Assembly (NCBI GenBank): GCA_000827495.1
Contig: KN817621.1
Span: 1-64,000, forward strand
Reading direction: 5' to 3'
DNA from: Hypholoma sublateritium FD-334 SS-4
Lineage: Eukaryota; Basidiomycota; Agaricomycetes; Agaricales; Strophariaceae
Length of the DNA stretch: 64,000 nucleotides
The translations under genes and the position numbers were made by a program. This document shows, in pieces, positions 10,504-22,638 of the stretch (its first letter is position 1; each line of letters begins with the position of its first letter). Under the pieces are notes generated by a model. The model was not told the origin of the DNA. It worked only from the letters and a program-made list of their open reading frames with translations, and searched no databases.

Positions 10504-10935
10504 AATCTAAGAAGAGAGACAGTCAAAAGTGTTTCGGACGTATCGACAACCGGTGACGAGGAACGAGGACGACCAGGTCAAGTCTCAAGATCTCAAGTCT
10601 CGAGATCTCATAAATGACGTGCATACGGGCCAGCATCTGGCTCCTCAATATGTCAATATGTGGACCAAGTGTGGATTCGGAGGCAAGCTAATCCCATCGC
10701 GCCCCACTTCCAGATCATAACTGAGTGCATCCGCCCATTGGCCCCACAAGAATGCCGACGATGAGACGTAACTTGCAGAACTTCATAATATTTGCGGGAT
10801 AATATAATATGAGTTGGGAAATTATAAAAAGCAGGATGAGTAGGGCCAGCAGGTGACAACAACACAAGAAATACCAGGACAAGATAATGAGAGTGGGTTT
10901 GCGATTTCGCGAACATGCGGCGGATGAAACATATT

Positions 10936-11693
10936 TCAAGACTCGCTAGTTTCGTGCAACACGACTATCTCCGGCGGACCCTTGTTGCAAGCACGTTTAG
11001 GAAGAGGCTTGACAGGCCGAGAGGGGACAAAGGAAGTGATAATTTCAGAGGACTTGTCTGAATCGTCATCTGAACTATCGTTTTGTGCTTGTTCATTATC
11101 GTCGGAGTCAGACGAGCTCGACGACGTGGACATCTCGGAGGTTCCTGCTGCATCGGCCTTGGGCGCAGAACGATCCTCAAAAAGTCCGAGACCGAGATTC
11201 TGCGGTGGTTAGGATGAAATTACAATGGTTAATGAAAAAAGGTGTGGAATGTACCATCTCGATGTATTGTTCCATTCCCTTGGGAATGTGCTCAATGTTG
11301 ATGCTATCAGGATCTTCCTGCGCACGCTGTGAGAGCAACGCATTGGATGCTTCGAGTTGTGGAAGGAATGCTTGCACGCGCGAAAGAACTATCATGTTGA
11401 AATCATTGTCAGAGCTGGTTAAGTAGAAAACCTGACAGGCATACGTTCCGTAGGGGGTTTGATGGGAAACGTCGTTCTATCACCAAAATCAAACTTGGGC
11501 ATTCCTTGTGGCTGAGAAAATGTTCTTGTTTGCGATGATGCATTCAGTTTTTCGAGATAGGCCTCTGTCGGACGATCAGTCTACGGACACCAGATCAGCC
11601 TGGTGCTCTGAGCATACGTATTCTTGCTTGACGATGCTCTTCATCTTCTACTTCAAGTGTCTCCACCGCATTGCGGAGGGTATCGTCGTCCAT
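10936..11693 (-). CDS. NOPCHAP1-like protein (DUF4598 type, 197 aa)
   Basis: Four exons on the minus strand: 11618-11693, 11445-11564, 11255-11388 and 10936-11199, with introns of 53-56 bp. The core reads MPKFDFGDRTTFPIKPPTE, LLSRVQAFLPQLEASNALL, INIEHIPKGMEQYIEMNLGL, GLFED. That order (a LLxRxxxFLPQ helix, then an EQYIEMNLGLG block) is what I know from NOPCHAP1/C12orf45-type proteins, which chaperone NOP58 during box C/D snoRNP assembly. The C-terminal third is a Ser/Asp/Glu-rich tail (SSSSSDSDDNEQ) followed by a basic patch, fitting a nuclear chaperone. Length agrees with the family (about 180-220 aa). The assignment is from remembered motifs, so moderate. Confidence 0.65.
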
Positions 11694-11955
11694 AGCGCAG
11701 GAATTGACGATAGCGGAAACGGGGAAGAGTAACTTGTAGTAGTATTGAATCGAATTTATTCTGAGCAAGCTGAGTGACAATTAATGAGATCAGACTGATC
11801 ACAACGTTGACAAGCGTCACGCATCACGTGTATCGTTGAAACACCAACAAGAACAAACAGCCGCTTTACATTGTTCGACCGCACTGTGGCATTCGCTCTT
11901 CATTTTCTCCCCTTTCTTTGCTTTTGATGCTGACATTTCCTTGCAGATCCCCACA

Positions 11956-14900
11956 ATGACCACAACTGTGAGCTTGAATATCCGCATCGTAGCGCTTGGC
12001 TTACACGCGTCTAGGAAACATATGGACGCAATAGACAATCATTAATCGACATCGAAGCTACTCTCCTCAATATCTTCGAAAAACGTTCAGACCACAAACT
12101 CAACGATGACGGAGAGCCAGTTGTTCCTGCCAGCGCTCTGGTTGAAATTTTAGATGCATTTTCAGACGCGTATAATGGAATTCCTCTCCTAGGCGAATCG
12201 GAAGTTGTATCGCTACACAAACTGCTCGAAACTAACCCTGGCCTCGAGATCACACCCGGTTTGGTTGTCGGTCTGGTGGCACAGATCGCGGCATCTCTCC
12301 CTTCGCCACCCAGAAGCCCTTCGAAGGACTCGGGAAACGAACTAAGTGACGAGGATCAGCATCGCAATTCACATACCCGTTCTATCAGTAACGATTCTAC
12401 TGGAAGCACCCTCTATACCTCACAAAGTCGCCCACCCTCGCGCGGACCAACCACACCAGGCATAAAGTCCCCCCTTGATTCTGAGCGTCGACAACGGTCA
12501 ACGCCTCTTCACACCGCGAATGCGCCTTCTAGCTGGCCTCACAAACGCCCGGCACCTGCAGGGAGACGAAAGAGCGATGCCGGCAACAGGAGCGACTCGG
12601 AGGTGCGTTTATTAATCTATAAAGGGGCCCGCTTCTCACATCTATTTCTTGGGGCAGTCGGGCGGCCCGCCCGTCTCCTTTCGTAACGCTAGCAACCGCG
12701 ACCGCGTGCCGTCCAACCCCACTTCGCCCTCGAACGTGTATGGTGAACCGCCCTCGCCCAATAGTTTCCGGCGGCCCAGCTCGCGGCCGCACTCCCGCAC
12801 GCGTTCAACGCCCAACACCGCTTTCAACGTTCCTTTTGACGCGAGCTACGCATCGCCGGAAGACACTGTCAAGCGTCCGCTCTCTCGCTACGGCATGTTT
12901 GACGACAGCTTCGACAACGCGGTATCGTCTCTGCCCATGCCACGGGGGTCTGGGTTTGATTCTGATGAGGAAGACATGGACACGGGTTTGGGGCTGGTCA
13001 TGGATCGGTCCAAGACAAACTCGACAGTGTCGATGGAGGAGACGGAGAGACTGGAGGCACTGCAGCGGGCGAACGAGGACCTGTCGAGGAAATGTATTGA
13101 GTCGGAGATGGCACTGCAGAACAAGATGGATGAGCACGAGGTTGAGTTATCCGAGATCCATGCACGCCTTGATGAGCTGAAGAACGAGCTGTCGGCGTCC
13201 AATCGCGAGGAAAAGGAACTGCGGGCTAAAGACGTGAGCCACTTTCGTCGCGATCGCATACCATTCTGATAAAAAAACAGTCTCGAAGCATGGCACAAAT
13301 TGCTGCTCTGGAAGCCGAGGTGGCAAAAGTGCAAAAGTCGCTGGACAGTGCAAAGGCGACATATAACAGCTTGCAGAAACAATATCAGGAGCAGTGCGGT
13401 ACGTCTGCCAACCCTTCCCTTATATATGGCACATCAAATGCTCAACATATCACCTCCCCATGCCAGCCTTCTCTGAGAAATACCGCGACGACCTGCGTAA
13501 GCGCGACGAAACCATCCGCTCCCTACGCGAGGCTGTTTCTTTGCACGAGATTGAGACGGGAAAATGGGCCAAGGAGCACGAGTCATATGAGGACCGCATC
13601 GCGCAGCTTGAGATGGAGCTCTCGAGTGCGATGGAGGCGTTCACGCAGCTCGACGAGCAGAAGCAGGAGAACCTGCTCCTGAAGGAGACCATCGACCGCA
13701 TGCGCTTCGACATGGACGAGATGCGGCATGCGATGGTTCCTGGTGCGGGTGGGAACAGTGGGCACTCTAGCGTCGCGAACACTATGAGCAAGAGTCTCGG
13801 CGCGGAGCTAATGGGTCAAATGAACTGGGAGATGAACAGCCACCCAGAGGTAGACACGGACGACCAGGTCAGCGAGGGACCCACCATCATCGAGGAGGAG
13901 GACACGGAGGTGGACGAGGATGAGGACGTCATTCAGACGATCATCACGAAGAGGAAACGCGTAGGTTTTTTTGATTCCTTTCGGTATTGCCTCTTCTTAG
14001 TAAGTAAATTTTACAGAAAGTGGCAAGTCGTGCAAACGCGATGGAGCCCACCCGGCACACTTTTGAAGAGCTCAAGGAGTACTCAGACAGCGCGACGCAA
14101 TACGACCCCACCCTGTTTGCTGTCAACCATGGCATGCAGACCGAACCGGAGCGCAAGGTCGTTACAGCTACATTCAGCATTCAAACAGACCCCATCCCCG
14201 AGCCAAAGGCGCTCCCGGCGCCTCCACCACGCATCACCTTGGAGATGGAAATCCAGACAGACGATGTTGATGCCGAGCCTTCGCGCTCCCCTTCTCCGGG
14301 GCACGATGAAAGCCTTGCATCCTCCTCATCGACAATTGTCCCACCGACTCCTAAGGGGCGTGTCAAGCCGCTCGAGCATCTCGACGAGCCGCCCGCTTAT
14401 AACCAGGTCACCGCGGCGGACGCAGAGGCGCGTGAGTGGCGCGCTGCGGCGGACACGCTCAAGAAGTGGCACCGTGGACTGGAGGTCCCCTTCACCCCCG
14501 TGCCTGGCGGCGTGTCCGAAGAGGCACTCGAGGAGTGGAAGTCACTCAAGGCAGAGCTTGGTATCGACTGCGGCGTGATCGACAAACTCCTCGCAGCGTC
14601 CGTCGTCCGCGCGGACGGCAGCAGCGGTAGCGGCGTGGCACCGGGTGGCCCAGAAGTACCGAAGGTACGGCGTGGAGGGCGCTTCTACAACATATATAAC
14701 ACGTATGTGTACGGCGACAAGGGTGGCGCGGCCGCCGCATCGCCCGTCGCGGGGCTCGCCGGTCAGGCGATGCTCTTCGTCGGCGCATCTGCTCTCGTGC
14801 TGCTCGCGGCGGCGCCATACATGGCTCCGCAATACGCTGTGCCGGGCGGCGCTACGTACTACGATCGCGCGGCGTGGAACAGCTTCAATTCGATCCATGC

Positions 14901-15003
14901 AGGTGGCGAGATGTTCGCGCCGGACGGGACGGCCGCGGTGTGGAGCTTTATTGGGCGCGTCGGCGGCGGTGCGGCACGCATCGCGCGCGGGTGGCCGACA
15001 TAG
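11956..15003 (+). CDS. Large coiled-coil protein with C-terminal membrane anchor (924 aa)
   Basis: Six exons: 11956-11967 (only ATG plus three codons), 12015-12602, 12658-13233, 13281-13398, 13467-13960 and 14017-15003; all introns are GT-AG, 47-68 bp. Order in the protein: a compact N-terminal helical domain (about 5-100), a long Ser/Pro/Arg-rich disordered part (RSPSKDSGNE, RPPSRGPTTPGIKSP), coiled coils from about 340 to 550, an acidic stretch (EEEDTEVDEDEDV), a further linker and one hydrophobic segment at about 848-866 (MLFVGASALVLLAAAPYMA) with a 58-residue tail. This is the architecture of a tail-anchored cytoskeletal or organelle tether; a KASH-type nuclear-envelope protein is one possibility, but the end (ARGWPT) is not a classical KASH end. 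Family not recognised with certainty. Confidence 0.82.
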
Positions 15004-15506
15004 ATGATCCTTCACTTGCATCACTCACGACACGAAATCAATACGGAATACTCATATTTTCACGTCCTCGGTGGATCCTCCTAATTCAACTTCCCCCCCG
15101 CTGCCCGACTGCCTGCCTGCCATGCCTATGACTTTGCTATGCCGAATACTGCCCATACTGCCCAGTATACTTATGCCCTACTCACGCCTGCGCTCCCCCC
15201 ACTCAGTATACCCCCACCCATCCTTCGCCTTCACAATTCCCTAATTGACATTACACCTCAAGGCCCATGACACTCTACTACACTGTACACTTGCGCGCCC
15301 TGAGCTTGTAACTTAATGATGTTTGTGCGACCATTGTATAATCTAGTGTACAATGTAGTCCAAAATGCAGACACGCGGACGCGCCCTCTATCTATGCATA
15401 AGTATCTGTCCGTGGTGTATATATAAGAGGTATGAATCCAGAGGTATGTGTGAGTGGTGGTGGTAATATAATAATGGGAGGCAATGCGCCATGATTTTTG
15501 AGCGGC
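15004..15506. other. Convergent 3' region
   Basis: Non-coding stretch between the stop codons of the coiled-coil gene (+) and the kinase gene (-). C-rich first half, AT-rich second half with GTATATATA near 15417-15425. No terminator or gene can be named. Confidence 0.6.
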
Positions 15507-18500
15507 TTACTGTGCATCGAGCACCCGTCGGGACGAGTACCGCCGCACGATCAGCGCATCGTCGTCGTCCGAGTCGTCATCGTCGTCCTCTTCCCCGCCT
15601 TCGCGCGTCGAGCCATCGTCCGCGCCGTCGTGCTCCTCATCGCACTCTTCCTCTCCTTCCCGGAAGCCCAGCTCATGCGTCCACGCGCCCTGCCTCTGCC
15701 CTGCCGTATCCCCACCCACCGTGTACGCGCCTGATGCTACATGTCGTCGCGCGGGCTCAACTTCGCCGCTGCCTCCCTCACTGCTACCGTCGAGACTGGA
15801 CGAGCGGTGCCACGCGGGCTGTCCAAAGCGCAAGTTGTCCTCCGCCTGCTCCGCCGCGCCGTACACGAGCGGCACGGTGGGCCTGCCCCAGCGCGCGTAC
15901 TCCTCGTCCGGCATCATCGCGTGCACGGGCGGCATGCCACCACCACCACCGGCGCCGGCGCCAATGAACACGCCGCCTGCGCCGGCGACGGGGAGCGCGT
16001 CGAGCGGGTCGACGCTCTGCACGCTCGCGAGCTCCGCGTACTCGGGCGTGTCGCCCTGGCCCCAGCTCGCCGCGCGCTGTGCGGCCGTCAGGCGCGCCTC
16101 GTCGTCCTCGTCGTCGTACGCGCCTGCGCCCGCGGGCCCGGGCTGCGAGAGGAACGATGCGGGCCCCGCGAAGTGCCGCCCGAGCACCTCCTCGCTGCGC
16201 AGGCCCGCGAGCGCGCCTATGGGCACGCCGTCCGTTGCTGCGGCGCTCCCACTTGCACCCGCGCCCGCGCCAGGGCCAGCAGCGCGTGTGCCCCGCGGAG
16301 TGCGCCAGCCCGCGAGGTTGAACAGCCGCGCGAAGCGTGCGCGGCGCTCCGTCGGCGAGGTGGGCTCAGAAATTGCGCGCACCGCGTCCGACCCGCGGCG
16401 CGAGGGAATTATAATAGGTGTCTCCGGCACACCCGCGCGCGCGTGCGCCGCCCCCCTTGCTGCCGCTGCGGCAACGGTGCGCGCTGTGTACGTCGCGGTG
16501 GAGGGCGAGGTTGAGGGCGACGTCGAGCTGGCGCTCGCAGGCGTCGTCGCCGTCGTCGCGGGTGCCTTGCGCGTGCGACGCGCCTCACCCGCGCCCGCAG
16601 CAAGCGCGGGCAGCGCACCCGTCGACGTCGAGCTTGCGCGCACGGCCAGCCAGCGCTCAGGCGAGAGCGCGCGGAGGCTGCGCGCGGACTTGGAAAACGG
16701 GCGCACCAGCGTTTTTGCTTGCTGGGAGCTTTGCTGGTGTCCCGCATCCGGCAGCTCGTCGCGCACGCGCTCCTTTCCCTTCCCCCTTGACCTGTCCACC
16801 TCGCGCGCCTTGCCCTTGTCCCGTTCGCGGTGCCGCTCCGGCGCAGACGCCACGCCCACGCTGTCCTCTGGCGACTGTGCGCGCCAGCCCCACTGCCGCA
16901 CGCCGCCCCGTACGTTTGCACTGGCACTGGCGCCCGCCCGGGCGTTGCTACTTGCACTTGCACTCGTACTCGCCGCCGCCAACACGCGCCGCCGGCTCTC
17001 GCTGCGGCCGACGCCGCGTAGCAGCAAGCCAACGCCGCGCACGAGCTGGTGCGCGAGGCCAAAGCGCCAGCTGAATTTTATGTCTGTCAACGCGTCCTTG
17101 GAGTCCTTATCGTCGACTGTGATCGGCTGAGCGGGCGGCGTGGCGGCTGCGGTGAAGCGCGCAGGCGACGGGAGGTCAGCCGTCACCCATGGTGTGGCCT
17201 GGCAGAAGGCGTCAGCACAAAATCCACCACCGCATAGAACCACGCACCTTGACTCCATTGAGCGTAATCCGCTTCCGATAGTCCTTCGTCAGAAACCTAT
17301 CCAACAAGGCCACGATCTCCGCGCCCTCGCCGTCCGCCGTGCTCGCGCTCTCATAGCCAATCCGCGCCGGCGGCTCCCACGCATTGTTGCACACCGCAGC
17401 GTACAGCGCGAACTCCTCGCTCTGCGACTGCACCGCGCGCATCGGGAGGAACGGCGTGTCGCCCGCGACGAGGCAGAACAGCGTCACACCCAGCGCCCAC
17501 ACATCGATCGCAGCCGTAATCGGCGGGCGCGGTGCCTGCAATTTCTTCTCTGCGTCCGTGGCGTCGAACAGCGCGCGGCCCGTCGCGGGGTCGCGCGTGT
17601 GCTCCCAGACGACCTCGGGAGCCAGGAAGGCAGGCGATCCCGCACGGAAGGAGAGGTCGGCGTCGTCCTGCAGCAGCGGGTCGTCCGGGAGGTCGGCGCC
17701 GCCGGCCGCGAGGCGCTGTGCGTAGCAAAACTGGGAGACGCCGAAGTCGCCGATCTTGACCTGCCGGCGGTCATCTGTCCAGAGGAGGTTGGCGGGCTTG
17801 ATGTCGCGGTGAATGATGCCCTGCTGGTGTACTGTGAAATAGTCAGTAAAGTAGGAAAGAGGAGGCTCGTAACCAGTCGTCGCTAGAACAAATTTGTAGC
17901 AAGAGAATGTCCTGAGGGCTCGAAATAGCAAGCCAGAAAAAATGAGACGCTCATCTCGTTTTCTTACTAATCCTTGTCGTTAAACTCGAGCCACAGGATA
18001 AAAGGTGCAGAGCTTGGGCACCAGCCTCTGCCGCGCACCTCCAAACTGGACCCAGAGGATAGGAGAGGAGGTTCACCATTTCCGACCGTAACGTCGCCAG
18101 AGGAAATAGCATATCCGACATTTCCTCCAGCGACCATGTTCTGCATCGCAGGGACGTACTGGTTGATCCGCAAAGGAGCGGATATAAGACTAGATAAGAC
18201 GAAGTGCCTCGTATCCAGCCTCTGGTTATCATATGATAACTGGAGAAATATGACAAAACCAAAAAGCGGACTGGTCACGAGCAAAGAAGCAGGATAAGGA
18301 CTCACGGTATTCAAGGCCGAGAACGGTGTCGCGCAGTATACGACGGCTTTGGGAGAGGGTGAGCACAGGATGGTAGTCTCCGTCGTGCCATTTTATTTCG
18401 CCGCCACCGAGATACTCCATCACTACAGGGGTCAGCACGCGCGCGCACGCAGAGCAGGCAGGGACGCACCAATGTAGATCTTCTCGCGCAGGCGGTCGTC

Positions 18501-18965
18501 GATGATCTCAATGAGGCGCACGACGTGCGCATGGTGCAGCTTCTTCATGATCGCGATCTCCTTGCGGATGCGCGCCTCGGTGCTGCCGAGGCGGTCGTGT
18601 GGCGGTGGGTGTGGCGCAGGCGCCGCGGCGGGTAGTGTTGCCCGTCGCAGGGCGCGCAGCTGCGCCGCGCGCGGATTGTTTCTACGCACCGACTTCATCG
18701 CCTGCGAGGCTTAGCGTTGGTGCACCGCGAGTGGCGAGCAACTTACCACTGGGACGCGGCGGCCCTCCTCGCCCGGCTGCTTGGTGCTGTCGATGCGCAA
18801 GCACAGATAGACAGCGCCGTGCTGTCCACGGCCGACCTCCGAGTGGCGGATATAGTTGTTGAGCTGAGGCCGCTGTGCCTCGACGAGGAATGCGGTGTCG
18901 AGGCGGGCGACGGTGGGGACATCGTCGGGGTCGTAGAGAACTGGCTCGTGCACGGGGGCGGCCAT
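15507..18965 (-). CDS. SAK1/CAMKK-like serine/threonine protein kinase (947 aa)
   Basis: Five exons on the minus strand: 18747-18965, 18470-18701, 18306-18422, 17248-17831 and 15507-17198. Kinase motifs are complete: glycine loop GRGQHGAV (45-52), AMK with the ATP lysine at 76, VMEYLGGGEIKW hinge region, HRDIKPANLLW with catalytic Asp199, DFG at 218-220, and the SPAFLAPEV activation segment. An Arg/Pro-rich insert after the ATP lysine (RRNNPRAAQLRALRR) plus the GGEIxW and LGLEYLHQQGIIHRDIKPAN segments are typical of CaMKK/Sak1-type kinases that phosphorylate the activation loop of SNF1/AMPK, so a role upstream of Snf1 in glucose and energy signalling is likely. The C-terminal half (about 390-947, one exon) is low-complexity Ala/Ser/Gly with an acidic tail. 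The third intron is 474 bp, about ten times the local norm. Confidence 0.9.
17832..18305 (-). other. Unusually long intron of the kinase gene
   Basis: The exon ending ...LGLEY and the exon starting LHQQGIIHRD are separated by 474 bp, while the gene's other introns are 45-49 bp. The stretch keeps a normal donor (GTGAGT) and acceptor (TTCACAG). It contains a codon-rich minus-strand segment unrelated to kinases (NVGYAISSGDVTVGNGEPP) and a short palindrome TATCATATGATA near 18227-18238. Confidence 0.65.
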
Positions 18966-19044
18966 GATGGGATTTGCAGATGGGTTTATAATATATATAT
19001 TGCCTATTACAACCACCGGACCCCGGAAACTCTACTTCGCGCAG

Positions 19045-19517
19045 ATGCACCTCTCCTCCGCCTTGACCGTCGCCATCACCTGCACAAGTCAGCCCGGCGA
19101 CATAAAGACGCAGCCAGCAGACTCACTGCTTCGGCGTGTTGCCCGCATCCCTGCGCAAGTCAGCCGCCGAAAGCACCCCGAAACACCGCACGCACCGCCC
19201 ACGTCGTCTTGCTGCACTTGCTGCACGCTACCAGCCTGCAGCCGTCCACCATATCTCGTGCGTCGGTAATATGCATCTGCGGATCGTCAGCGTCGTCGAG
19301 CCCGAGCCTGGACCACCCACCTTTGTATGTCGTGGAGTGTGATCAACCCAGATTCCTCCGCTTTCTTCCTGCGTGACCGTGACGTCAGCCTTTCCGATCA
19401 GAACCTCCATTGGCCGCCGCCCTGTCCTCGACAGTTTCCTCCACCATCACAGATCTGGGGTCCAAAGCCTATTATAACGACGTGCCGAACGCCGCCAAGC
19501 ACACTGGCTACGAATAG
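19045..19517 (+). CDS. Possible small gene with a coding-looking last exon
   Basis: The last exon (19389-19517, acceptor GACGTCAG, stop TAG 19515-19517) reads convincingly: PFRSEPPLAAALSS..., ITDLGSKAYYNDVPNA and AKHTGYE. Upstream, a second GC3-rich piece (about 19121-19260) looks like a mitochondrial targeting sequence (SLRKSAAESTPKHRTHRPRR). ATG 19045 is the nominal start; I could not link the pieces with one clean set of introns. If real, the gene is divergent from the kinase and shares a promoter of under 100 bp with it. Not recognised. Confidence 0.25.
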
Positions 19518-19928
19518 CTCTCGTTTCTTGCATTTCACGCTGGGGAGTGGGAGGGAGTGGGTACAATACACCCGTGCCGCCGTCATCGTCTCCAGTCCGC
19601 CATCCACAATGTACGGCATGCCGACTGATTCCATGCTTTGAACCCTTTCTCGACGCAAGGAAGTTGTTATGGTATGTCATCATCAACGCCTTCTCTACGC
19701 TATGATTAACCACTTGTCCAGCCGATATCCAATCATAGCCTCAGTGATTGTCAATCTGGTCCTCCTACATCGCGCTCTCAAGCTTCTGTGCAAATCTTCC
19801 TTGCTAGCCTGAACTGCCATGCCGTGCTCAAATCTTCGTCGCTTCTTGTTGCAACGATCATCAAACCTCTCGCATGTGTGATGAAGAAATGATTATGTAA
19901 CGCATCTTGACTCGCACTTTGTGCTAAT

Positions 19929-20578
19929 ATGTCACGGCCCGTTCAGCTCTCCCAATCGCAGCTTTCTACTGACTACCTCCGACCCCCGCCGCTCTCAAAC
20001 GATATACCCTGCGCCTATGTATGTATCACATTTTTTTACCTCGGTGCGCAAGCCCACACAAGAAGTTTCCTAGCACGGAAAAAAGGTCCCCCACGCTCAG
20101 CCTTCAAGCGACGCATAATTTCACCACCACGCTGTGTCCGACCCATGAACGCACCCGCGCTGGAAGTGTCTGCAGCCGCGCGCGCGCCGGCCGCCTACGT
20201 ACACCATCATGCGCTTGCGGCCCGTGGCCTTCGCGGCGCCCTTCGCGGTGCCCAACACTAGCCCTTACGCTGCGCAATCGTGGGCGCCGCGCCCTCGACG
20301 ATCAGAAGCTTCAGAAACCTCAAGCCACGCCGCGGCCGCCAGGCCATTCAAAGCAGTACCACCACCGCGCCGCCTCGCGTACCCCGCACGGCCGCGCCCT
20401 GTCTGGCACACGCAGGCGTAATGTAGGCGAGATTGGCTCTGACGCGGGCGTGCGCCACACACCTCGCATGCCGTACAACTTCACGACATATGCCGTAAGA
20501 TGGCCCGCGACGGCGCGTGATCCCCAGCCCACACTGACACGCCCTCGCTGCGGGACAGCGGCCTCTGTTTTAAAATGA
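19929..20578 (+). CDS. Possible basic protein (201 aa), unrecognised
   Basis: Model: exon 19929-20018 (ATG, reads MSRPVQLSQSQLSTDYLRPP), intron 20019-20062 (GTATGT...CAAG) and exon 20063-20578. The product is Arg/Pro-rich with no recognised domain; third-position GC is moderately raised. The intron lacks an obvious branch site. It ends about 110 bp before the stop of the convergent aminotransferase gene. It could be untranslated or intergenic GC-rich sequence. Confidence 0.25.
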
Positions 20579-20686
20579 CTCTATTCGTTATATACCGCAG
20601 CGCCCCCGCCCACGGACCCCGGCGCCTGCTCCAGCTTCTAATATCCCCGTCCGCTAGATACACACCCTTGCTAAATTATACAACAC

Positions 20687-22638
20687 TCACTCTTTCGCCG
20701 CCGCGGCAGCGGCCTCCACCTCCTCCGCGCGCGCGGCGAGGATCGCGGTGCGCAAGCGGGCAAGCGCCGCGTCAACGTCCTCCGGCGGCGCGAGGCTGAA
20801 CGACGCGCGCACGTACGGCGTCGCGCGCCCGTTCGGGAGGAATACAGTCCCGGGCAGCGCGAGCACGCCGTGCGCGAACGCGCGCGTCTCGATCAGCGCG
20901 CGCGAGTCGGGGCCCGCGAGCAGCTTGAACCTGCGTACGCATAGCATCGTCAGAAAATAATTCAGCACCAGGAGCGCAGGCGGTGGGACGCACCAGAAGA
21001 ACATGCCCGCCTCGGGGACGGCCCACTCCGCGAGGCCCGCGAGGTGCGTGTCCATCGCCGCCGCGAACACGTCGCGCTTCGCCTTGTAGAACGCGGCGAC
21101 GCCCTCCGTGTGCGCCATGAACCCGTCGTGGCCCCACGCGACGAGCAGCTTCGTCACAATCGCCTGGGTCAGCGAGGACGTCTGCAGGTTCGACGTCGCC
21201 GTCTGTGCACGCGCGAGCAGCGGTCGTCAGCTGTGTTCATAGAGGCGGCGCGGGGGACTTACGTGCTGATCGATGGCGGCGAGCAGCGGCTCGGGGCCCG
21301 ACGCGAAGCCGATGCGGATTCCGGCCGAGAGTATCTTCGAGAGGCTGTCGAATCGGAGCACGCGGCCGACCTCGGGCTCCTCCAGCTCGAGCGCGAAGTA
21401 CGACGGGTACCGCGGCGCGGCGCCGTAGTACAGGTAGAAATAGGGGTCATCTGCGCCGCGATTGTGAGTCAGTATGCGCATCCGCCTTGCAGGAGGCCGC
21501 AGGGGCGCACCTTCTAGGATGAGGAAGTTGTGCTCGCGTGCGAGCGCGAGGACCTCCTTGCGGCGGTGCAGCGTCGCCGTCATCCCGGTGGGGTTGCAGC
21601 CGTACTGCATGCGTAGTTCACAGTATATCGTGTATTTGGGGTGGTGGCGCTACTCACCGGGACCGTGTACAGCACCTTGGGCTTGGGCTTGCCCGCGGGC
21701 CATTGTTCGAGGATCGTGCGCAGTGACGACGACTGGATGCCCTCGGCGTCCGTGTTCACTTCTGCATGGCAATCTTTGCGTTTAGCGGCGTTCTGGATGC
21801 AGTGAGCTTCAGCACTTACCAACTTGATTGCAGTGGAGAGTGTGGAACATTGGTAAGACGCCGCTATGGACATACAATTAGCTATAAGCATCGGCGTACA
21901 GGCCTGAGGCAGACTAACGCATAAACCGGAGACTCGACCAGCACAGAATCACCCGGGTTCACCAGCGCCGCGACTGCCTACACCCACGCGCGTCAATAAG
22001 TAGCACAGCATAGCGCGCAGGTGTATACACTGACCTTGTAGATGAGGTCCTGCGACCCCGCGCCGACGGAGAGGCGCCAGTCTGCGGTGCGCGTGCGGCC
22101 GTGATTGCGCGCCTGCAGCGCATACAGCCAGTCAAGTAGCTCGCTCTGCCCCGCGGTGTCGCCGTACTGCAGCGCGTCCGAGAGCGCCTTCGCATCGAGC
22201 GTGAGCGTCGTCTCCGCGCCGCCTGCACGCGGTGCGCGTGCGGTGAAGCTGAGAGCGGTGAACGGGAACGTCGCCGCGTTCGGCTTCCCCGCAAGGAGCG
22301 AGATCACGCCGGGAACCTTCTCGAGCGGGAAGAGGCCGCGGACTGTAGTCAAGGAGCGTAGCTATCAGCGCGTGCCGCAGCATACTGCGATGCAGGAAGG
22401 AAAGCACGGCTCACTCGCGCTCGGCTGGCGGTTCTTCGCCACATCTGACAGGAAGGCGGTGTAGAACTCCTTTGGCAACACTTTGGCCTGCATGCGGGTT
22501 AGCGCCCGAGTATGCAGCGAGCGCGTGGGGCGACTTACAGTTGTGGCCCCGATCGACTCCTGATTGCTATTCTGTGGCAGACGACAGCTGAGTGCGGTGA
22601 GAAGATGCAGTAAATCGCGGGCTCCTTACGTCCGACAT
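20687..22638 (-). CDS. Class I/II aminotransferase, aromatic/2-aminoadipate type (454 aa)
   Basis: Eleven exons on the minus strand: 22630-22638, 22539-22571, 22415-22487, 22035-22342, 21919-21977, 21820-21863, 21658-21761, 21511-21604, 21263-21450, 20994-21202 and 20687-20930. The chain reads as one PLP enzyme: PGVISLLAGKPNAATFPF, ALQYGDTAGQSELLDWL, SVGAGSQDLIYK, NPGDSVLVESPVY, TVPYGCNPTG, EDDPYFYLYYG, and FDSLSKILSAGIRIGF with the PLP lysine at about 280. This is the ARO8/kynurenine-2-aminoadipate aminotransferase group: it transfers the amino group between 2-oxoglutarate and aromatic amino acids, aminoadipate or kynurenine. No targeting signal is evident (starts MSDNSNQESIGATT), so probably cytosolic. 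The first exon is only nine bases (ATG plus two codons). The last residues are an Ala/Glu-rich helix. Confidence 0.92.

Noticed and set aside
15721..17130. Long plus-strand frame (469 codons) opposite the kinase C-terminal exon
   Set aside because: It is the antisense shadow of a GC-rich low-complexity exon; the minus frame continues the kinase with matching splice sites, and the plus frame has no domain.
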